Positions 22,355 to 34,500 of a stretch of DNA of 64,000 nt are shown piece after piece; positions within the stretch are counted from its first letter, which is position 1; every line of letters begins with the position of its first letter. The DNA is taken from assembly GCA_025917655.1 (NCBI GenBank), contig CP084615.1:1054001-1118000 (forward strand), read 5' to 3'. Source of the DNA: Chlorella sorokiniana (Eukaryota; Chlorophyta; Trebouxiophyceae; Chlorellales; Chlorellaceae). A program made the position numbers and the translations under genes. The notes under the pieces are model-generated. The model was not told where the DNA came from, did no database searches, and saw only the letters and a program-made list of their open reading frames with translations.

Positions 22355-22745
22355 GGGAGCTGCGTGCGTGCCTCCTGTAATCGTTTGGCTGTGTTTGATT
22401 GTGCCTGCTCCTGCCTCCCTGCTCTCTTCTGCTGCCCTCGTTTGGCTTTCGTGCTCGGCCCATGGCCCCCTGCCTTCCCAACTTTTGACCTCCTCACATG
22501 CCACCTCATATGCCGCGACTTGCAGCACTGACGCGCCTGCCTTGTAACAACATATCATAATGCAGTACAGCTGACGAAAGGCTACGGGCGCTTCTTGCAT
22601 TCCGAGAGTGGGCAAAATGGATGCAGGGGCCCCAGGCGCGAAGCCAGATGTGCAGCTGCTGGACGCTCGGAGCAGGGCGAGCTGCAAAGCTGGATGGCTG
22701 GTTAAATTCAACTCGAGGTGGCACATGTGCAGTTCTGCGGTCTCC
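22355..22745. other. Convergent 3' region, V-ATPase F / USP
   Basis: About 390 bases between two stops. It should hold both 3' UTRs. No coding segment supported. Confidence 0.5.
22376..22380 (+). promoter_or_regulatory. TGTAA polyadenylation signal
   Basis: The green-algal poly(A) signal TGTAA, 22 bases downstream of the V-ATPase F stop codon. Very short 3' UTRs are less usual, so a second TGTAA at about 22540 may be the one used. Confidence 0.5.
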
Positions 22746-25700
22746 TCACAGCTCCCGCTGCTCGTGGCGCACCACCCTGAAGCCTCGTATGTACTCCTCC
22801 TCCGCCGCCCCTCGTCGCTCGACAGCGCCGCCCACGCCCACCCCGCATTGTCCACCGTCACCCCCTCCACCACCACCTCCTCGCCCGGCGCTCCGCTGCC
22901 GCGCACCACCAGCGCGCCGCGCTTCAAGTCCAGCGACTGGATGCGAGCGCCGGGCGCCTGCACCACCAGCGCGGAGTCGGCGCCGATGTGCACGCCGCTG
23001 CCCTGCACCCGCTGCCGCAGGTCGTCCCAGCAGCAGGCGAAGATCGGCGACCACGTGACGCGGGGCCACAGCTCCAGACCCTTGAGCCCGTTGAATTCCA
23101 CGGCCTGGGGGCCATCAACGCGCGCCCCCAGCTGCTGCAGCATCTGCGACAGGCGGGCCAGGCAGGGCGCACTGAGAATGGCGACCGGGGGTGGCGCGCA
23201 TGGTGCCCCGGCGCGAGCGCACGCACGTGCACGCGCAGCCAAGCCTTGCTTGGTACCAGCGCAGCACGGCGCCCAGCAGCCGCTCACCCAGCAGTTGGTG
23301 CGGTACCAGTCCAGCTCGCCGCTGGTGGCGCTGTGGGAGGGGTTGTCGCTCGCCGCCTTGGCCGCCGCGTCGGCCGGCGAGTTCTTCACGGGGCTGTAGG
23401 CGGCCCACACCTAAGGGGGTGGCGGTGGGTGGGTTGGGAGTTGGGGGACGCAGTAATACTTCCCCTTTTGTTGGGTGGCGTGGGTGGTGTGTGAGTGCGC
23501 GGGCGCGGAGGGAGGAGGTGGTTGGAGGTCCCAAATGCCACCATGAACAGTTACAACAAGCTTGGCCAAGCACACTACAGACAAGCTGGGGGTGGCTGGC
23601 ATTGCCCGCTGTCGCATGCAGGGTACGGGGGCGGATCGCACCTGATTGACCACGGTGAAGCCCACCCTGGAACCCTCGGGAAGGTTCTTGGGAAAGTCCT
23701 GCCAGGGGCAGCAATAGGGGTGATGTTGGGGGGGCGGGGAGGGGGAGGCAGGTTAGTGCAGAGGCCACACAACGACAAAACGACGCTCCCAGCCCGCTGG
23801 CTGCCCGGCCCAGACAGGCAGGCCACGTCTGCCGCTCCGCCTGCTTTCTGGCGTCTCACAGGGGCAGCTGGACAGGGTTGCAGCGCGGCCGCACCTGCAT
23901 CATGCACTCGAGGCGCGTGCTGCTCTTGAAGGCCGTCTTGCTGGCGTCGGCGTACTTGGGGTTGACGAACTCGGCGATGACGCCGCCGTGCCGCTCCAGC
24001 TCAGCGCAGTACGTGCTCAGCTTCAGCACCAGCTGGTTGATGTTGCCTGTGCGGGGTGGACAATGTGTGTGTGGGGGTGGGGGGGTGGGGGTGGGGGTGT
24101 ACGTGAGGAAACAGCCACAGGTCGGGCTACGACAGGCAAGCAAAGACCAGTAAAGCCGGCAACCAGCGGTTCAGCACACCTGGGAAGGGCGAGAAGCCGG
24201 TGGCGTCGTTCACGTCGCCCTGCGGGTTGATGGTGGCGCGCAGCAGCGGGTCCAGCTGGTTGTACTCCACGTTGATGGTGATGTTGCTGCGGTACATCAG
24301 GCGGCACATGCACAGCATCTCTATGTCCGACGACCATGCCGATGCACGAGGGTGTGGCCTGGGAGCAGGAACAACGCACGCCAGGCGGGAGGCAGCGGCG
24401 AGCGGCTGCGCACCGCCCGTCGGGGTAGGTGAGGCGCGTGATGGCGCCGATGGCCTCCTTGGCCTTGCGCGGCACCGCCAGCGAGTTGACGTCGTAGTCG
24501 TGGGCAACCGACACGCCTGCAGGGGGCGCGCCGGCGGGGGCCGGGTGCAAGCATCAGCAGTGGGGTGTGAGCTCGCTGCATGCCCGCGCTTATCGCGGCT
24601 GCTGCTGCCAGCACCCTGCAACAAGCTCCCTGGCAGCAAGGATGTGCGAAAGGGGCAGCGCTGCACCGATGGCTGCGGGCAGTGCGCGGAAGACGGCGGC
24701 GTTGGTGTCCTGGAAGAAGCAGACCCAGCGGAAGCCCTCGGACCGCCACCTGTCGGCCAGGCCTGCGGCAAGGTGGTGCTGCAGCTGGTGAGCTCGAGGG
24801 AGTGGGAGGCCGCTGCAGCCATTCCACATCTCCTGCACGCACACCATCGCAGGGAGCAGCTGCTAGCCCCCCCCACACACACACACGCACACACACGTCC
24901 CACCTGTGGAGTGCAGCAGCATGTGGACGTCGCCGTGGCCGTGCGGCTTGGTCTGCACCTCCGCCCCACCCTCCTTCTCCACCAACGCCAGGCGGGCATC
25001 GTTGTCTGCGCAGCAGCAGCAGCAAGCGCAGGCCGATGGCACATTTTCCGCCCTCACGCACCCCACACACTGCCTGCACCAAGGCGGTGCCCAGCGCAGG
25101 ACCGCGCCCGCCGCCGTACGGCACATCACATCCACCCACGCCCGCCAGCAGCCGCGCACCCGCCAGGCACGCCACCTTCTCCTGCTTGATGAGCGTGACC
25201 TGCCCCGGGCGGCCCCCAGTAGGCGTGCCGCTCCAGCAGGTCGAGGGTGCGGGCGTGGGTGTCGTCGGACGTCATGATGGCCAGCGGCAGCGCCCGGCCC
25301 GCCTTGGCCTGCGGGGCCAGAGCAGCCAGGGGTGCGGCGACAGCGCTGAGCGCAGCGCACCTTCCCGGCGGGCAGCAGCGGCGGTTGGGAAGCCCGGGTC
25401 CGGGCTGCAGGCGCCTGCTGCGGCCTGCGACCGCGGCCTGGGCTGGGTGGGCGGGGAGGCGCGGCACGGCGCACCCCAGGGCAAGGATGTTTTTGATGTA
25501 CAGCTCCAGGAAGCAGGTGCCGCTCGCGCTCTCCACCGGCAGCGCCACCTGCAGCCCGGCCGGGTGCAGGGCGGCTCAGCAAAGGCTGGAGGGCTGGTCA
25601 GGGGAAGCGGGAGCGGCACGGGCCTCTCCCCTGCTCAATGGTAACCTGGCAACCCCGACAACGACTGCCCATCCCTTGACCGCGCCACGTCCGACTTCCT

Positions 25701-26382
25701 GCTAGCGCAGGAGGAAAGGCGGCACACCTTGATGCCGCTGTAGCCGAGGCGCTCGCCCAGCCCACCCGCCACCAGCACAAAGGCGCAGCCGCCGGCGGCA
25801 GCCACGCCCCACGCTCCAGCTCCACGAAGCGGTCACTGCCAAAGTCCAGCGCTTCGCCCTCTGGCACCGATGGCACGCAGCCTTCAAAGGGGTTGACGCC
25901 TGCAGGCAGCAGAACGGGGAGAGGGTAAAGAGCGAGCTGGGTAGGACCTGCCGTGGTGGGCTGATATCACCATGACCGCCCCAAACTTGTAATCTGACGG
26001 CCCTTGTGGTAGCCGCGCACCCTCTTTAGAGTCGTGGAGGAGCTTGCGGGCGTTCTGGATGTACTTGCACAACCCGCCGGCATAGTTTCTGTCCAAGTGG
26101 CGGAGCTGCTCCAGCAGGCGCCGCTTGCCGTCGTCGCCCTGCCCCGCAGGAGGCCAGCCCGCAAACAGGTGCTCCTGCCCCTCTTTCAGGAGCGCCTCCA
26201 CCAGGATCTCTTCCTGCAGCACGCAGGTTCAGCTGACTGTCGAGCGGCGATCGCGCGCAGCAGAGTGCCTGACCCAATGACGGTTAACGGATATGGTGAT
26301 CGCCCACCTCGTCACTCAGCAGCGATCGGTTCCCTTCCAGACCTCCCACCGCCCGTGCAGGCGCTGCTGTTGCCGCAGCCAT
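22746..26382 (-). CDS. USP: UDP-sugar pyrophosphorylase (USP/SLOPPY type)
   Basis: Makes UDP-sugars from UTP and many sugar 1-phosphates, the salvage route feeding cell-wall and glycan synthesis. Exon 1 (ATG at 26382) reads [14 protein letters not shown] to NRSLLSDE. Exon 2 gives [20 protein letters not shown] and [20 protein letters not shown]. Then come [70 protein letters not shown] with [85 protein letters not shown] and [10 protein letters not shown]. The C-terminal part has [37 protein letters not shown] and the beta-helix end [11 protein letters not shown] through [11 protein letters not shown]. Every block and its order match plant USP. Several frame slips occur, including one in the uridyl-binding loop region near 25740-25850 and one near the C-terminus. 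The start lies 244 bp from that of FBPase. Confidence 0.92.
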
Positions 26383-26626
26383 CGGCGGAGAGGCGGTCAG
26401 CGGGACTCCCAACAAAAGAAATCGTGTATGTAGATTGAAATGTGCACATCAAAGGCTTCAACGAGACTGCAGGAACGCCATGCTGCGCCTCCCGCGCCCA
26501 TCATGCGCCAACTCGATGCCAGCCATGAACGGGTGCCTAAGAACGCCCATTCTGGCCCCCGACAGCTGCTGGGTGATCAAGAGACTGTCTTGGAGCCGCA
26601 GCCACTACCCTTGCAGCCTTATCAGG
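26383..26626. promoter_or_regulatory. Compact bidirectional promoter, USP / FBPase
   Basis: Only 244 bases separate the USP and FBPase start codons. Both genes make or use sugar phosphates. The interval has a short AT-richer stretch around 26410-26455. No TATA box or named motif could be assigned. Confidence 0.55.
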
Positions 26627-28981
26627 ATGGCCGCCGCTACCATGTCTCTGTCCCTGCAGCAGCGCTCCGGCGTTGCTTGCAGCAGCAGCAGCAAGCAGAC
26701 CAGCCAGCTGCTGGTGCCGGCTGTGCGGTGAGATAAGGGGACACAACCTCTGCGCAAGGGCGCTGCTGCCGGCTGGGGTGACGGAGCTCTTGTTCCCCGT
26801 TTGCCCTTGTTTGACGCCCATTCGAATCACAAACAATTGATCACCTGTGCGCTGTCCAATCCCGCTGCCCCGTCTGCAGGAGCGCCGCCGCCGCCTTCCG
26901 CGCCAGCCCTTCCGCCGCCCGCTGTGTGCCGCGCCCGCGCGCCGCGTGCTGGCCCAGGCTGTGGCCGCCCCGTGGAGGCCCCCGTCGCCACCACCAAGAA
27001 GAGCCAGTACGAGCTGCAGACACTGACCACCTGGCTGCTGGACCTGGAGAAGAACGGCGTGATTGACAACGAGCTGGCCGCCGTCATCTCCTCCATCTCC
27101 ACCGCCTGCAAGCAGATTGGCTCCCTGGTCAACCGCGCCGGCATCTCCAACCTGACGGGCCTGGCGGGCGAGCAGAACGTGCAGGGCGAGGACCAGAAGA
27201 AGCTGGACGTCATCTCCAACGAGGTGTTTGGCAACTGCCTGCGCTCCAGGTGCGGGGTGGAGGCAGGAGGGGAGCGGGTGGGGCAGCCTGCTGGCCAGCC
27301 CAGCAGCACAGCCGGCGGAGCAAGGGGCACGGGGCCGAGGTGGAGCCCGCCGCGGGCTTGCCGGGTGCAGCCGCAGGGCCGCTGAGCCCGCCCTGTTCCC
27401 CGTCATCGCGCTGCCCGCTGCAGCGGCCGCACGGGCGTGATTGCCAGCGAGGAGGAGGACCTGCCTGTGGCTGTGGAGGAGACGTTCAGCGGGGAGTACG
27501 TGGTGGTGTTTGACCCGCTGGACGGCTCCTCCAACATTGACGCCGGCATCAGCGTGGGCTCCATCTTCGGCATCTACGAGCCCTCCCCCGAGTGCTCCAT
27601 CGAGGACATGGACGACCCTGGTGGGTGGGGTGCACCCCTTCTTCTTGTCTCATGGGGGGCAGGTTGTCCAGGGAGTAGCAGCAGAGGAGACAGGAGAGGA
27701 GACGAGCGGCGGCAGCGGGCTGGGGACAGAGCAGGAGGGGCTCGCTGCCATCGCGCCGTTGCGGAGGGCTTGCCGCCCGTCTCTGACTCTCCCCCATTCC
27801 CCCGGCTGTGCCCACCCCCCGCCTGCCCTGCCTTGCTGCAGAGGAGATGATGAAGAAGTGCGTGCTGAACGTGTGCCAGGCTGGCAACGAGCTGCTGTGC
27901 GCGGGCTACACGCTCTACTCCTCCTCCACCATCCTGGTGCTCACCGTGGGCAAGGGGGTGTGGGGCTTCACCTTCGACCCCCTGATCGGCGAGTTCATCC
28001 TGTCCCACCCCAACATCCGCATCCCCGACAAGGGTGGGTGGGGCCGGCAAGGGCGGGGTGCGGCAAACGTCGCAGAAAGGGGACGGGAGGATGGCGGGGA
28101 GCGGGCCGTTGGCTGCCCTGGGCAGCCGCGGGCATCTCTTTCTGCCTGCCGGCTGCTTGTGGCTTGGCACCACCTTTGCCATGATCCCCCTTTCCCCATC
28201 CCTAACAGGCAAGATTTACGCCTTCAACGAGGGCAACTACCAGCTGTGGAGCGAGGAGCAGAAGGCGTACATCGACAGCCTGAAGGAGCCTGAGAAGTGG
28301 GGCGGCAAGCCCTACTCGGCCCGCTACATCGGCTCCCTGGTGGGAGACTTCCACCGCACCCTGCTCTACGGTGGGGGGGCGCGTTCCTTCAGAGACAGCG
28401 AGAGGAGTCAGGCCTGCCCCAACACGATTAATTTCGGGCCCCGCCGTTCGACTGCTGTTCCGCCGCCTCGCTCCCATTCCTGCATCGCCCCCACCCACCA
28501 CGCCCACAGGCGGCATCTACGGTTACCCCGGCGACAAGAAGAACCCCAACGGCAAGCTGCGCCTGCTGTACGAGTGCGCCCCCATGTCCATGATTGCGGA
28601 GCAGGCGGGCGGCTGCGGCTCCACCGGCTTCCAGCGTGTGCTGGACATTGTGCCGGAGAAGGTGGGCGCGGGGGGCGGGGGCGGGGGGCTGTGTGGTGTG
28701 CTAACTATAATTGGAGAGGAAACCACGCCGGCATGCAACGCTTGCTGTTCGACTGCGTGCTTGCTGGTTTGTGCTAGGGTAGGCAGCGTTGCCGAGGGGC
28801 AGCGCCTGGCACCCTCTGCCGATCGTTGGGGGCGGCACCCAAAGGCCTTCCTAACCAGCTGCCGGGGCCCTGCCTGCCCTCTGTGCCGCAGGTGCACCAG
28901 CGCGTGCCGCTGTTTGTGGGCAGCAAGTGGGAGGTGGAGTACTTGGAGAGCGTGCTGCAGGGCAAGGAGGCGCCGCAGTGA
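26627..28981 (+). CDS. FBP1: Chloroplast fructose-1,6-bisphosphatase, redox-regulated form
   Basis: Hydrolyses fructose-1,6-bisphosphate in the Calvin cycle and starch synthesis. Seven exons: 26627-26727, 26880-27249, 27424-27620, 27842-28033, 28209-28370, 28510-28661 and 28892-28981. The Ser/Ala/Gln-rich N-terminus is a transit peptide. The enzyme then runs [48 protein letters not shown], the metal site [90 protein letters not shown] and [15 protein letters not shown]. Between SPEC and KKCVLNVC sits the regulatory loop with three Cys (one, then 15 residues on a CxxxxC pair). This is the thioredoxin target of the plastid form, absent from cytosolic enzymes. The coding length implies two frame slips, both in the transit-peptide exon, one at the CCCC at 26968-26971. 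Confidence 0.95.
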
Positions 28982-29083
28982 CGGCAACGCATCAGCCGCT
29001 CCCGCCGAGGAGAGAATTTTTTGAGGTGCTTGGCTGTATTTTATGCTGTTTGATTCTTTCGTGCGCTTGCAACTGTGTGAACA

Positions 29084-29088
29084 TTACA
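29084..29088 (-). promoter_or_regulatory. TGTAA polyadenylation signal of the LUC7-like gene
   Basis: TTACA on the plus strand is TGTAA on the minus strand, about 160 bases past the LUC7-like stop. It lies only about 100 bases from the FBPase stop, so the two 3' UTRs probably overlap. Confidence 0.5.
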
Positions 29089-29246
29089 CATACACAAGGA
29101 GGAGGCAGCAGACCAGTCGGGTGATTTGATTTACGGTTCTTGGGTAGCATGTTATGTGTATTGAGGGGTGACGGAAACACCAGGGTTTGGAGAGGCAAGC
29201 GAAGAAGCCAGGAAACAAATCGTATATACACGTGACATGCCCCTCC

Positions 29247-31287
29247 TCAGTAGCGGTCCCGCCCGCGGTAGGCGCCCGGCGGCGGCACGGCACCGTACCC
29301 GCCGCGGCTGCCATGCCGGTCGTCGTGCCGCCGCCGGTCGTCGTAGTCCCTGCTGTGCCGCCGGTCCCTGTCATCGTACCGCCTGTCCCGCTCATCGTGC
29401 CGCCTACGTGGGCATCACCAACAGATGAACTGGTGAGAGGGGAATGCACTGAGGATGCAACAACAGCGCTGCAGCGACACTTGTATGGCAAGGCCCCGGC
29501 ATGGCCAAACCCCGCCCCCACCCACACAAACCTGCGGTCTCGGCTGCGGCTGCGGCTGCGCCGCCGTCGGTCGCGGCCGTGGCCCTCGCGGCTGCGGCTG
29601 CGGCTGTGGGGCAGCGGCGCCTCGCCGACCTCGCCCTCCTCCGCATCTGGGCGGTGCGTGGCAGGCCCCCGCTGCCGCTGTACTTCTCCACCAGCTCCTT
29701 GTGCTTGTTGCGGATGGCCAGCCAGCCCAGGTACTGAACCGGAGGAGCGGGGGGGGGGGGTGGGGGGATCAGAGGGCTGCGGGCTTTGTGGCCGGGAAGA
29801 AGGGGCGCAGCACGCCCTGCCCCTCAAAACCATGCCAACAGGATGTGGCACCACGCGGAACGCAAGGGCCACCGCCAGGCCCGCCCCAGCGCCGTGCAGC
29901 CCCACCTGCTTCCCCTCGATGTGGTCCCGCCTCCTGGCCTCGTTGTCCGTCGACTGGATGAACAGGCCGCACACCTCGCAGACCAGCATGAAGCGGTCGG
30001 GCTGGGAGTAGCGGGTGGCCAGCCGGTCGGCGTCGCCGCGCAGCCGCTCCGCCTGCTGCACCGCCGCCATGGAGGCGTCAACGTCGCCCTGCTCAGCCAG
30101 CTTCTCGCTCCTCTCGGTCAGGTCTGCACGCGCAAGGCAGAGGGGCATCCAGGCATGCACGGCTGGGGCAGCGGGGTGGTGTGTCTGCCACAGAGGATGA
30201 GCGCGGCGCCTGAGCAGAGTTCCTTGCCGAGATCGAAGGCCCCCCCCGCCTCGCCCATCGTGCAGCGTCAGCCGTGCAGGCGGCCCGCACACTGCCGCCC
30301 CAGCGCCCCCACACCCACCCTTGGCCTGCGCCCGCAGCGCGTCCACCTCAGCCTGCTGCTCCGGCTTCAGCGGCTTGGGCATGCTCTCCAGCCGCGCCCG
30401 CTCCTGCGCCTTTTCAATCTTGCGGTCCATGTCCGCCACGAGGCGCGACAGCAGGCGCAGCAGGGCGCGCTCGTATCCCAGCCTGCAGCGCACGCCGGCA
30501 ACAAGCGCTTGGGCTCGCGGTTGCAGCCCGCAACCCGTCATTCTGGGCGCGAAACGGCCGGCATGGCTACGCCTCTTGCGCATAAGACGAACACACCCAG
30601 ATCAATTTATTACCGCATTCCTCTCCACCCAAGCAAGCTGCCGCCTATCCCACTCCCACTCCAACACACACACCGAAACCCCGGGCCCCCTCTGCCCTCC
30701 ACGCATCAAAAACACGAGCACCTGTCCTTCTCCCTCTCGCTGAGCGCGCTGTACTCGCCCTGGATGCCCTCCCAATCCAGGTGGTCCTCGTGGATCTCAA
30801 ACTCGCAGGGCCCCAGGTCGCTCTTGGTGTTGGGGAACAGGCCTGCTTGTCAGGGGGATCAAGGAGGGAGGCAGGCTGGTCGGCTGGACGGTTGGCCTCC
30901 TTTCGACGACGGGCGGATTCCAACGCCAGCGCAACTGCGCATGCTTACCAAAGGGACAGAGCCCCGCGAGAGCATGCTTGCATACTTCTGGGTCGGAGTA
31001 CTTTGGGCGGCGCACCACGCGCTGATCCAAAGGCACATCTCTGTCCTGCAGCGGGCGGCGGCAGCGGAAAGCCAACGGAGGTGGCAGTGAGGAGGGCAGC
31101 GAGGTAGCGAGTGCGCGCCGAGTACATCACGCGACTTTAAACGTGACGTTTCAATCTTTCACAGCGTTTGCGCTGCAAAGTCGAGCGCAAACAGGAGTGC
31201 CGATCAGAATCCTTGAGCTTCTCTCCTTCTGCAGTGTCTCACCTTTCCCATCATCTGATCCAGTAATGCGCGAAAGTCTTCTGCCAT
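29247..31287 (-). CDS. LUC7-like U1 snRNP-associated splicing factor
   Basis: LUC7 proteins bind U1 snRNP and help choose 5' splice sites. Exon 1 (ATG at 31287) gives MAEDFRALLDQMMGK, the family N-terminus. Next come SDPEVCKHALAGLCPFGKH and FPNTKSDLGPCEFEIHEDHL (first, CCCH-type zinc finger), then RLGYERALLRLLSRLVADMD with KIEKAQERARLE (coiled coil), ERSEKLAEQGDVDASMAAVQ, FMLVCEVCGLFIQSTDNEAR with RRRDHIEGKQ (second, C2H2 finger), LGWLAIRNKHKELVEKYSGS and an Arg/Asp/Tyr/His-rich tail ending GAVPPPGAYRGRDRY. The tail is a typical RS/RD domain. The stop is at 29247-29249. In an intron-dense genome this is a core gene. The tail also gives long false open frames on the opposite strand. Confidence 0.93.
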
Positions 31288-31565
31288 CGTGCCGGTTGAA
31301 GGGTCGCAGACGGCAAAAGATGGGAATTGTAAGGAGCAAAACACAGTCTCACGATGTCTACTAACACCCAGGACTCGCAAGTACAAATCGAATAAAACAG
31401 ACAACCAACAGCGCCCTGCCTCCCATGCTTCATCAAACTTTCCGACAAGGCTTCCAGAGGCGAATGCCAAACACCCTTATTCCGATGTTCATCTTCTTAT
31501 TGTACGAGTTTCAGCGTTACCAAACCAACAAGAAGCCCTCATAGGCAGCCTATCAAACATCACAC
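31288..31565. promoter_or_regulatory. AT-enriched divergent promoter, LUC7-like / neurochondrin
   Basis: Nearly 280 bases between divergent starts, visibly poorer in G and C than the genes on either side. It presumably serves both. No specific element assigned. Confidence 0.45.
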
Positions 31566-34500
31566 ATGAAAACCGGGTTCCTGTTGTCTCAAACCAGCTC
31601 CAAGCGAGCTGCAACGCGCGAGGATTCTGCAAGAGATGTGATTCACGAAACGCAGGTGCCCAGCCCAGCGCAGGGCTCGCCGGCGGCCAGCGGTGGCAGC
31701 ACCGCTGCGGGACCCGCACAGCCCGCTGCCGTCCTCACACCTGAGCAGCTGGCTGCGGGGCTGACGGAGTGCGTGGAGCTGCTGAAGGGACCTACTGATG
31801 AGCGCAGGTGGGGAAGCGCCATGCCTGCGTTTGCAGCTGCTGCCGTCTTGGTGGGCACTCCAAGGGCAGGACATGCTTCCCACACGCCGCCTCAGGGCTC
31901 CCCTGCTGGTGCCTGGGTTGCTGCAGATTTGTGGGCCTACTCTTGGTGACCAAGCTGCTGCCTGCGGGGGATAAGGAAACCATTAAGCAAGTGCATGCTG
32001 CGGTGGGGCCCACATTCCTGCCCCGCCTGCTGCTGCCGCTGCACGCGTCGGCGCCCGCGCCGCAGCCAGCGCCTCCAGATTTTGTGGCGGCGGCGCAGCA
32101 GCAGCAGCAGCAGGCGGCGCAGTGCGGGCTGGGGCTGGCTGTGCTGGCCGGCTTCGCGCGGGTGCCTGAGCTGGCTGGTGGTGAGGATGTGCTGGAGAAG
32201 CTGCCGCTGCTGCTCAAGGTTGTGCGGGGTGGAGGCCTGAGCCCGGTGCTGGCGGCGCGCTGGCGGCAGCAGGCCCCCACAGCAGCCCAGCCTGCAGCCG
32301 ACCCCGCGGCTGACGCAGCGGCGGTGCAGGATGCGCTCGAATGCGCGGTAGCGGCGGCCCGCAGCGGCGCCGAGGGCCTGGCCGTGGCGGCCGACTGCGG
32401 CGCGCTGCCAGCGGCGGCGGCGGTGCTGCAGGCGGGCGGCCCGGGCGGCGGCGAGGCGCTGTCGCTGGCGCTGCAGCTGGCGGCGGCTGTGCTGGCGGAC
32501 GAGGGGCAGCGGCGGCGGCTGCTGGCGGGTGGGTTTCGCTGCAGAGCTGCTCCCCCCGCCCTTGATCGCTGCTTCACTGCCTCACCTCCCTGCATCCGCC
32601 TGCCCTGGCTTGGCCTGTCTCAGCAGCCTCGCGTGTCTTGTGCTGCCTGCAGGCAACCAGGAGGACCTGGCGCTGCTCTTACCCGCGCTGGCACGCGTCT
32701 TTGCGCTGCCGGCAGACCACCTTGCTGCCGGCGGCGGCGGCGGCCAGCGGGAAGATGCGGCGGCGCAGCAGCAGCAGCGGCAGCTGCTGGCGGTGCAGTT
32801 GGAGGCGCTGCACGTGCTGCTGCTGCTGCTGCCGCTGCCCCCGGCCACGCGCTGCCCCAGCCGCTGCTGGCTCCCGGCGCGGCGTGGCCCGGCGCGTTGC
32901 GGCGCGGCCTCGCGCTGCTGCTGCGCGGCCGCGTGGCCGCTGTGCAGCGGCACTCTGCGCTGCAGCTGGCGGCGGCGGCCCTGGACCTGCTGGGCCCCGA
33001 GTGGCTGCTGGGGGCGAGAGAGACGCCAACGGCGGCGGCGGCGCGGGCCAGCCTTCTTTCTTCCAGCTGCTGGTCGAGGTGGCCAAGGTGGAGACGTCCG
33101 TGCTGCTGCACGATGCGCTGGCGCCAGGCGTGCCCGTCCCGCTGGCAGCTGCCCCCGCCGCTGCCGCGCGTGACTGGCGCCCGCCAGCCCCCGCTCTGCG
33201 GCAGCGGGCAGCGACGCCGGCGGCTCCGAGGCAGGGGACAGCGTGCCGGATGCAGCGGGGGCCCAGCTGGCCGCTGACCTGGCGTCGGGCGAGGAAGGAG
33301 GCGGCGGTACCGCCGCTGACGTGGAGCCGCTGGTGCGGGTGCTGCACAGCGAGCAGGACCGGCGGCGCCTGCAGGCCCAGCTGGAGGGGGAGGCGGCGGC
33401 AGCGGCGGCGGAGCGCCCGCAGCCCGGGGACCACATGCGTGCGGTGGACGGCACCGCCATCCCCTCGGGTGGGCGGCGCCCGCTGGCAGCGCCCGCTGTG
33501 GCGGCTGGCGGGGCGCAGCACGGGGCATGGCTGCCTGCCGGCTGGGCCCGCCAGCTGGCTCCATGCGCCCCCTGCCTGCAGCGGCCTTTGATGCGCTGGC
33601 CCGCCTCTCCACCACCCTGCCTCTCCTCCTCATCGCACACCGCACCCTCTCCACCGCGCCCACCCGCCACCCCCCGCCACACCCGGGTGCAGACATGCGT
33701 TGGGAGGGGCCCAGCGAGGCTTCGGGGCTGCGGGCCGCCCGCCTCCTGCCCTGCTGCTTCGCGCTGCTGGAGGGGGCCACGGAGGCGCTGGCGCTGGACA
33801 CGCAGGCGGCAGAGGAGGAGGAGGAAGAGGAGGAGGCACGGGCCGGCGGGGCACGCAGAGAGCAGGCGACCGGCGGTAGCAGTGACGACGCGGCCGCGGC
33901 GGCGGCGGTGCTGCCGCCCGCGGTTGCGCAGCGCGCGCTCTATTCGCTGCAGGCAAGCCGCCCCTGCCTGGAGTACTTGTAGGGCTGTGGGTGGATGGCG
34001 CTGCGGCCTGTGCGCCGCGTGCGGTGTGGTTTTTGTTCCTCTGTTCCAGCCGTCAACGCAGCTGGCTTCACCCCATAGCTCACTGCCCCCGTCCTTGTCC
34101 CCCTTGACACATGCAGGAGGGCGTGGAGGCCGTGCTGCAGTTCATTGAGCAGGCAGCCCTGGAGCACGGGGAGGGCGGCGGCGACGCGCTGCGCCAGCCG
34201 CTCCTGCTCGCCAGCCTGCGGGTGCTGTCCAGGTGGGGCGCTCCGCGGGCGGGCGCCATCCCCGGGGGCCCCGCCTTGCTTCCTGGGTCGCTTGCTTTGC
34301 TCGCATCGGTGTCACAGCCCACCGCATGCTGGCTTCGCCACCTGATGAAGTCGAGCACACGAGCAAGCATCGCGGGCGCCTGCAGCAACTCCCTCCAACT
34401 TGGCCCGCCCTTTTGCATGTCCACCCAAATCCCCCCCCGCCCCCACACACAGGTTCTGCGCCGAGCTGCCGGGCGCCTTTGGCGACCGCTTGCGCCCACT

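Noticed and set aside
24853-24900. CA-rich intron stretch considered as a tandem array or CRISPR-like repeat
   Set aside because: A plain dinucleotide microsatellite within a USP intron; no spacer-repeat structure anywhere in the window.
29187-30011. 274-codon plus-strand frame rich in Pro, Val and Arg
   Set aside because: It is the antisense of the LUC7-like RS tail and finger exon; the regular Val/Pro pattern comes from the repetitive Arg/Asp codons on the other strand.
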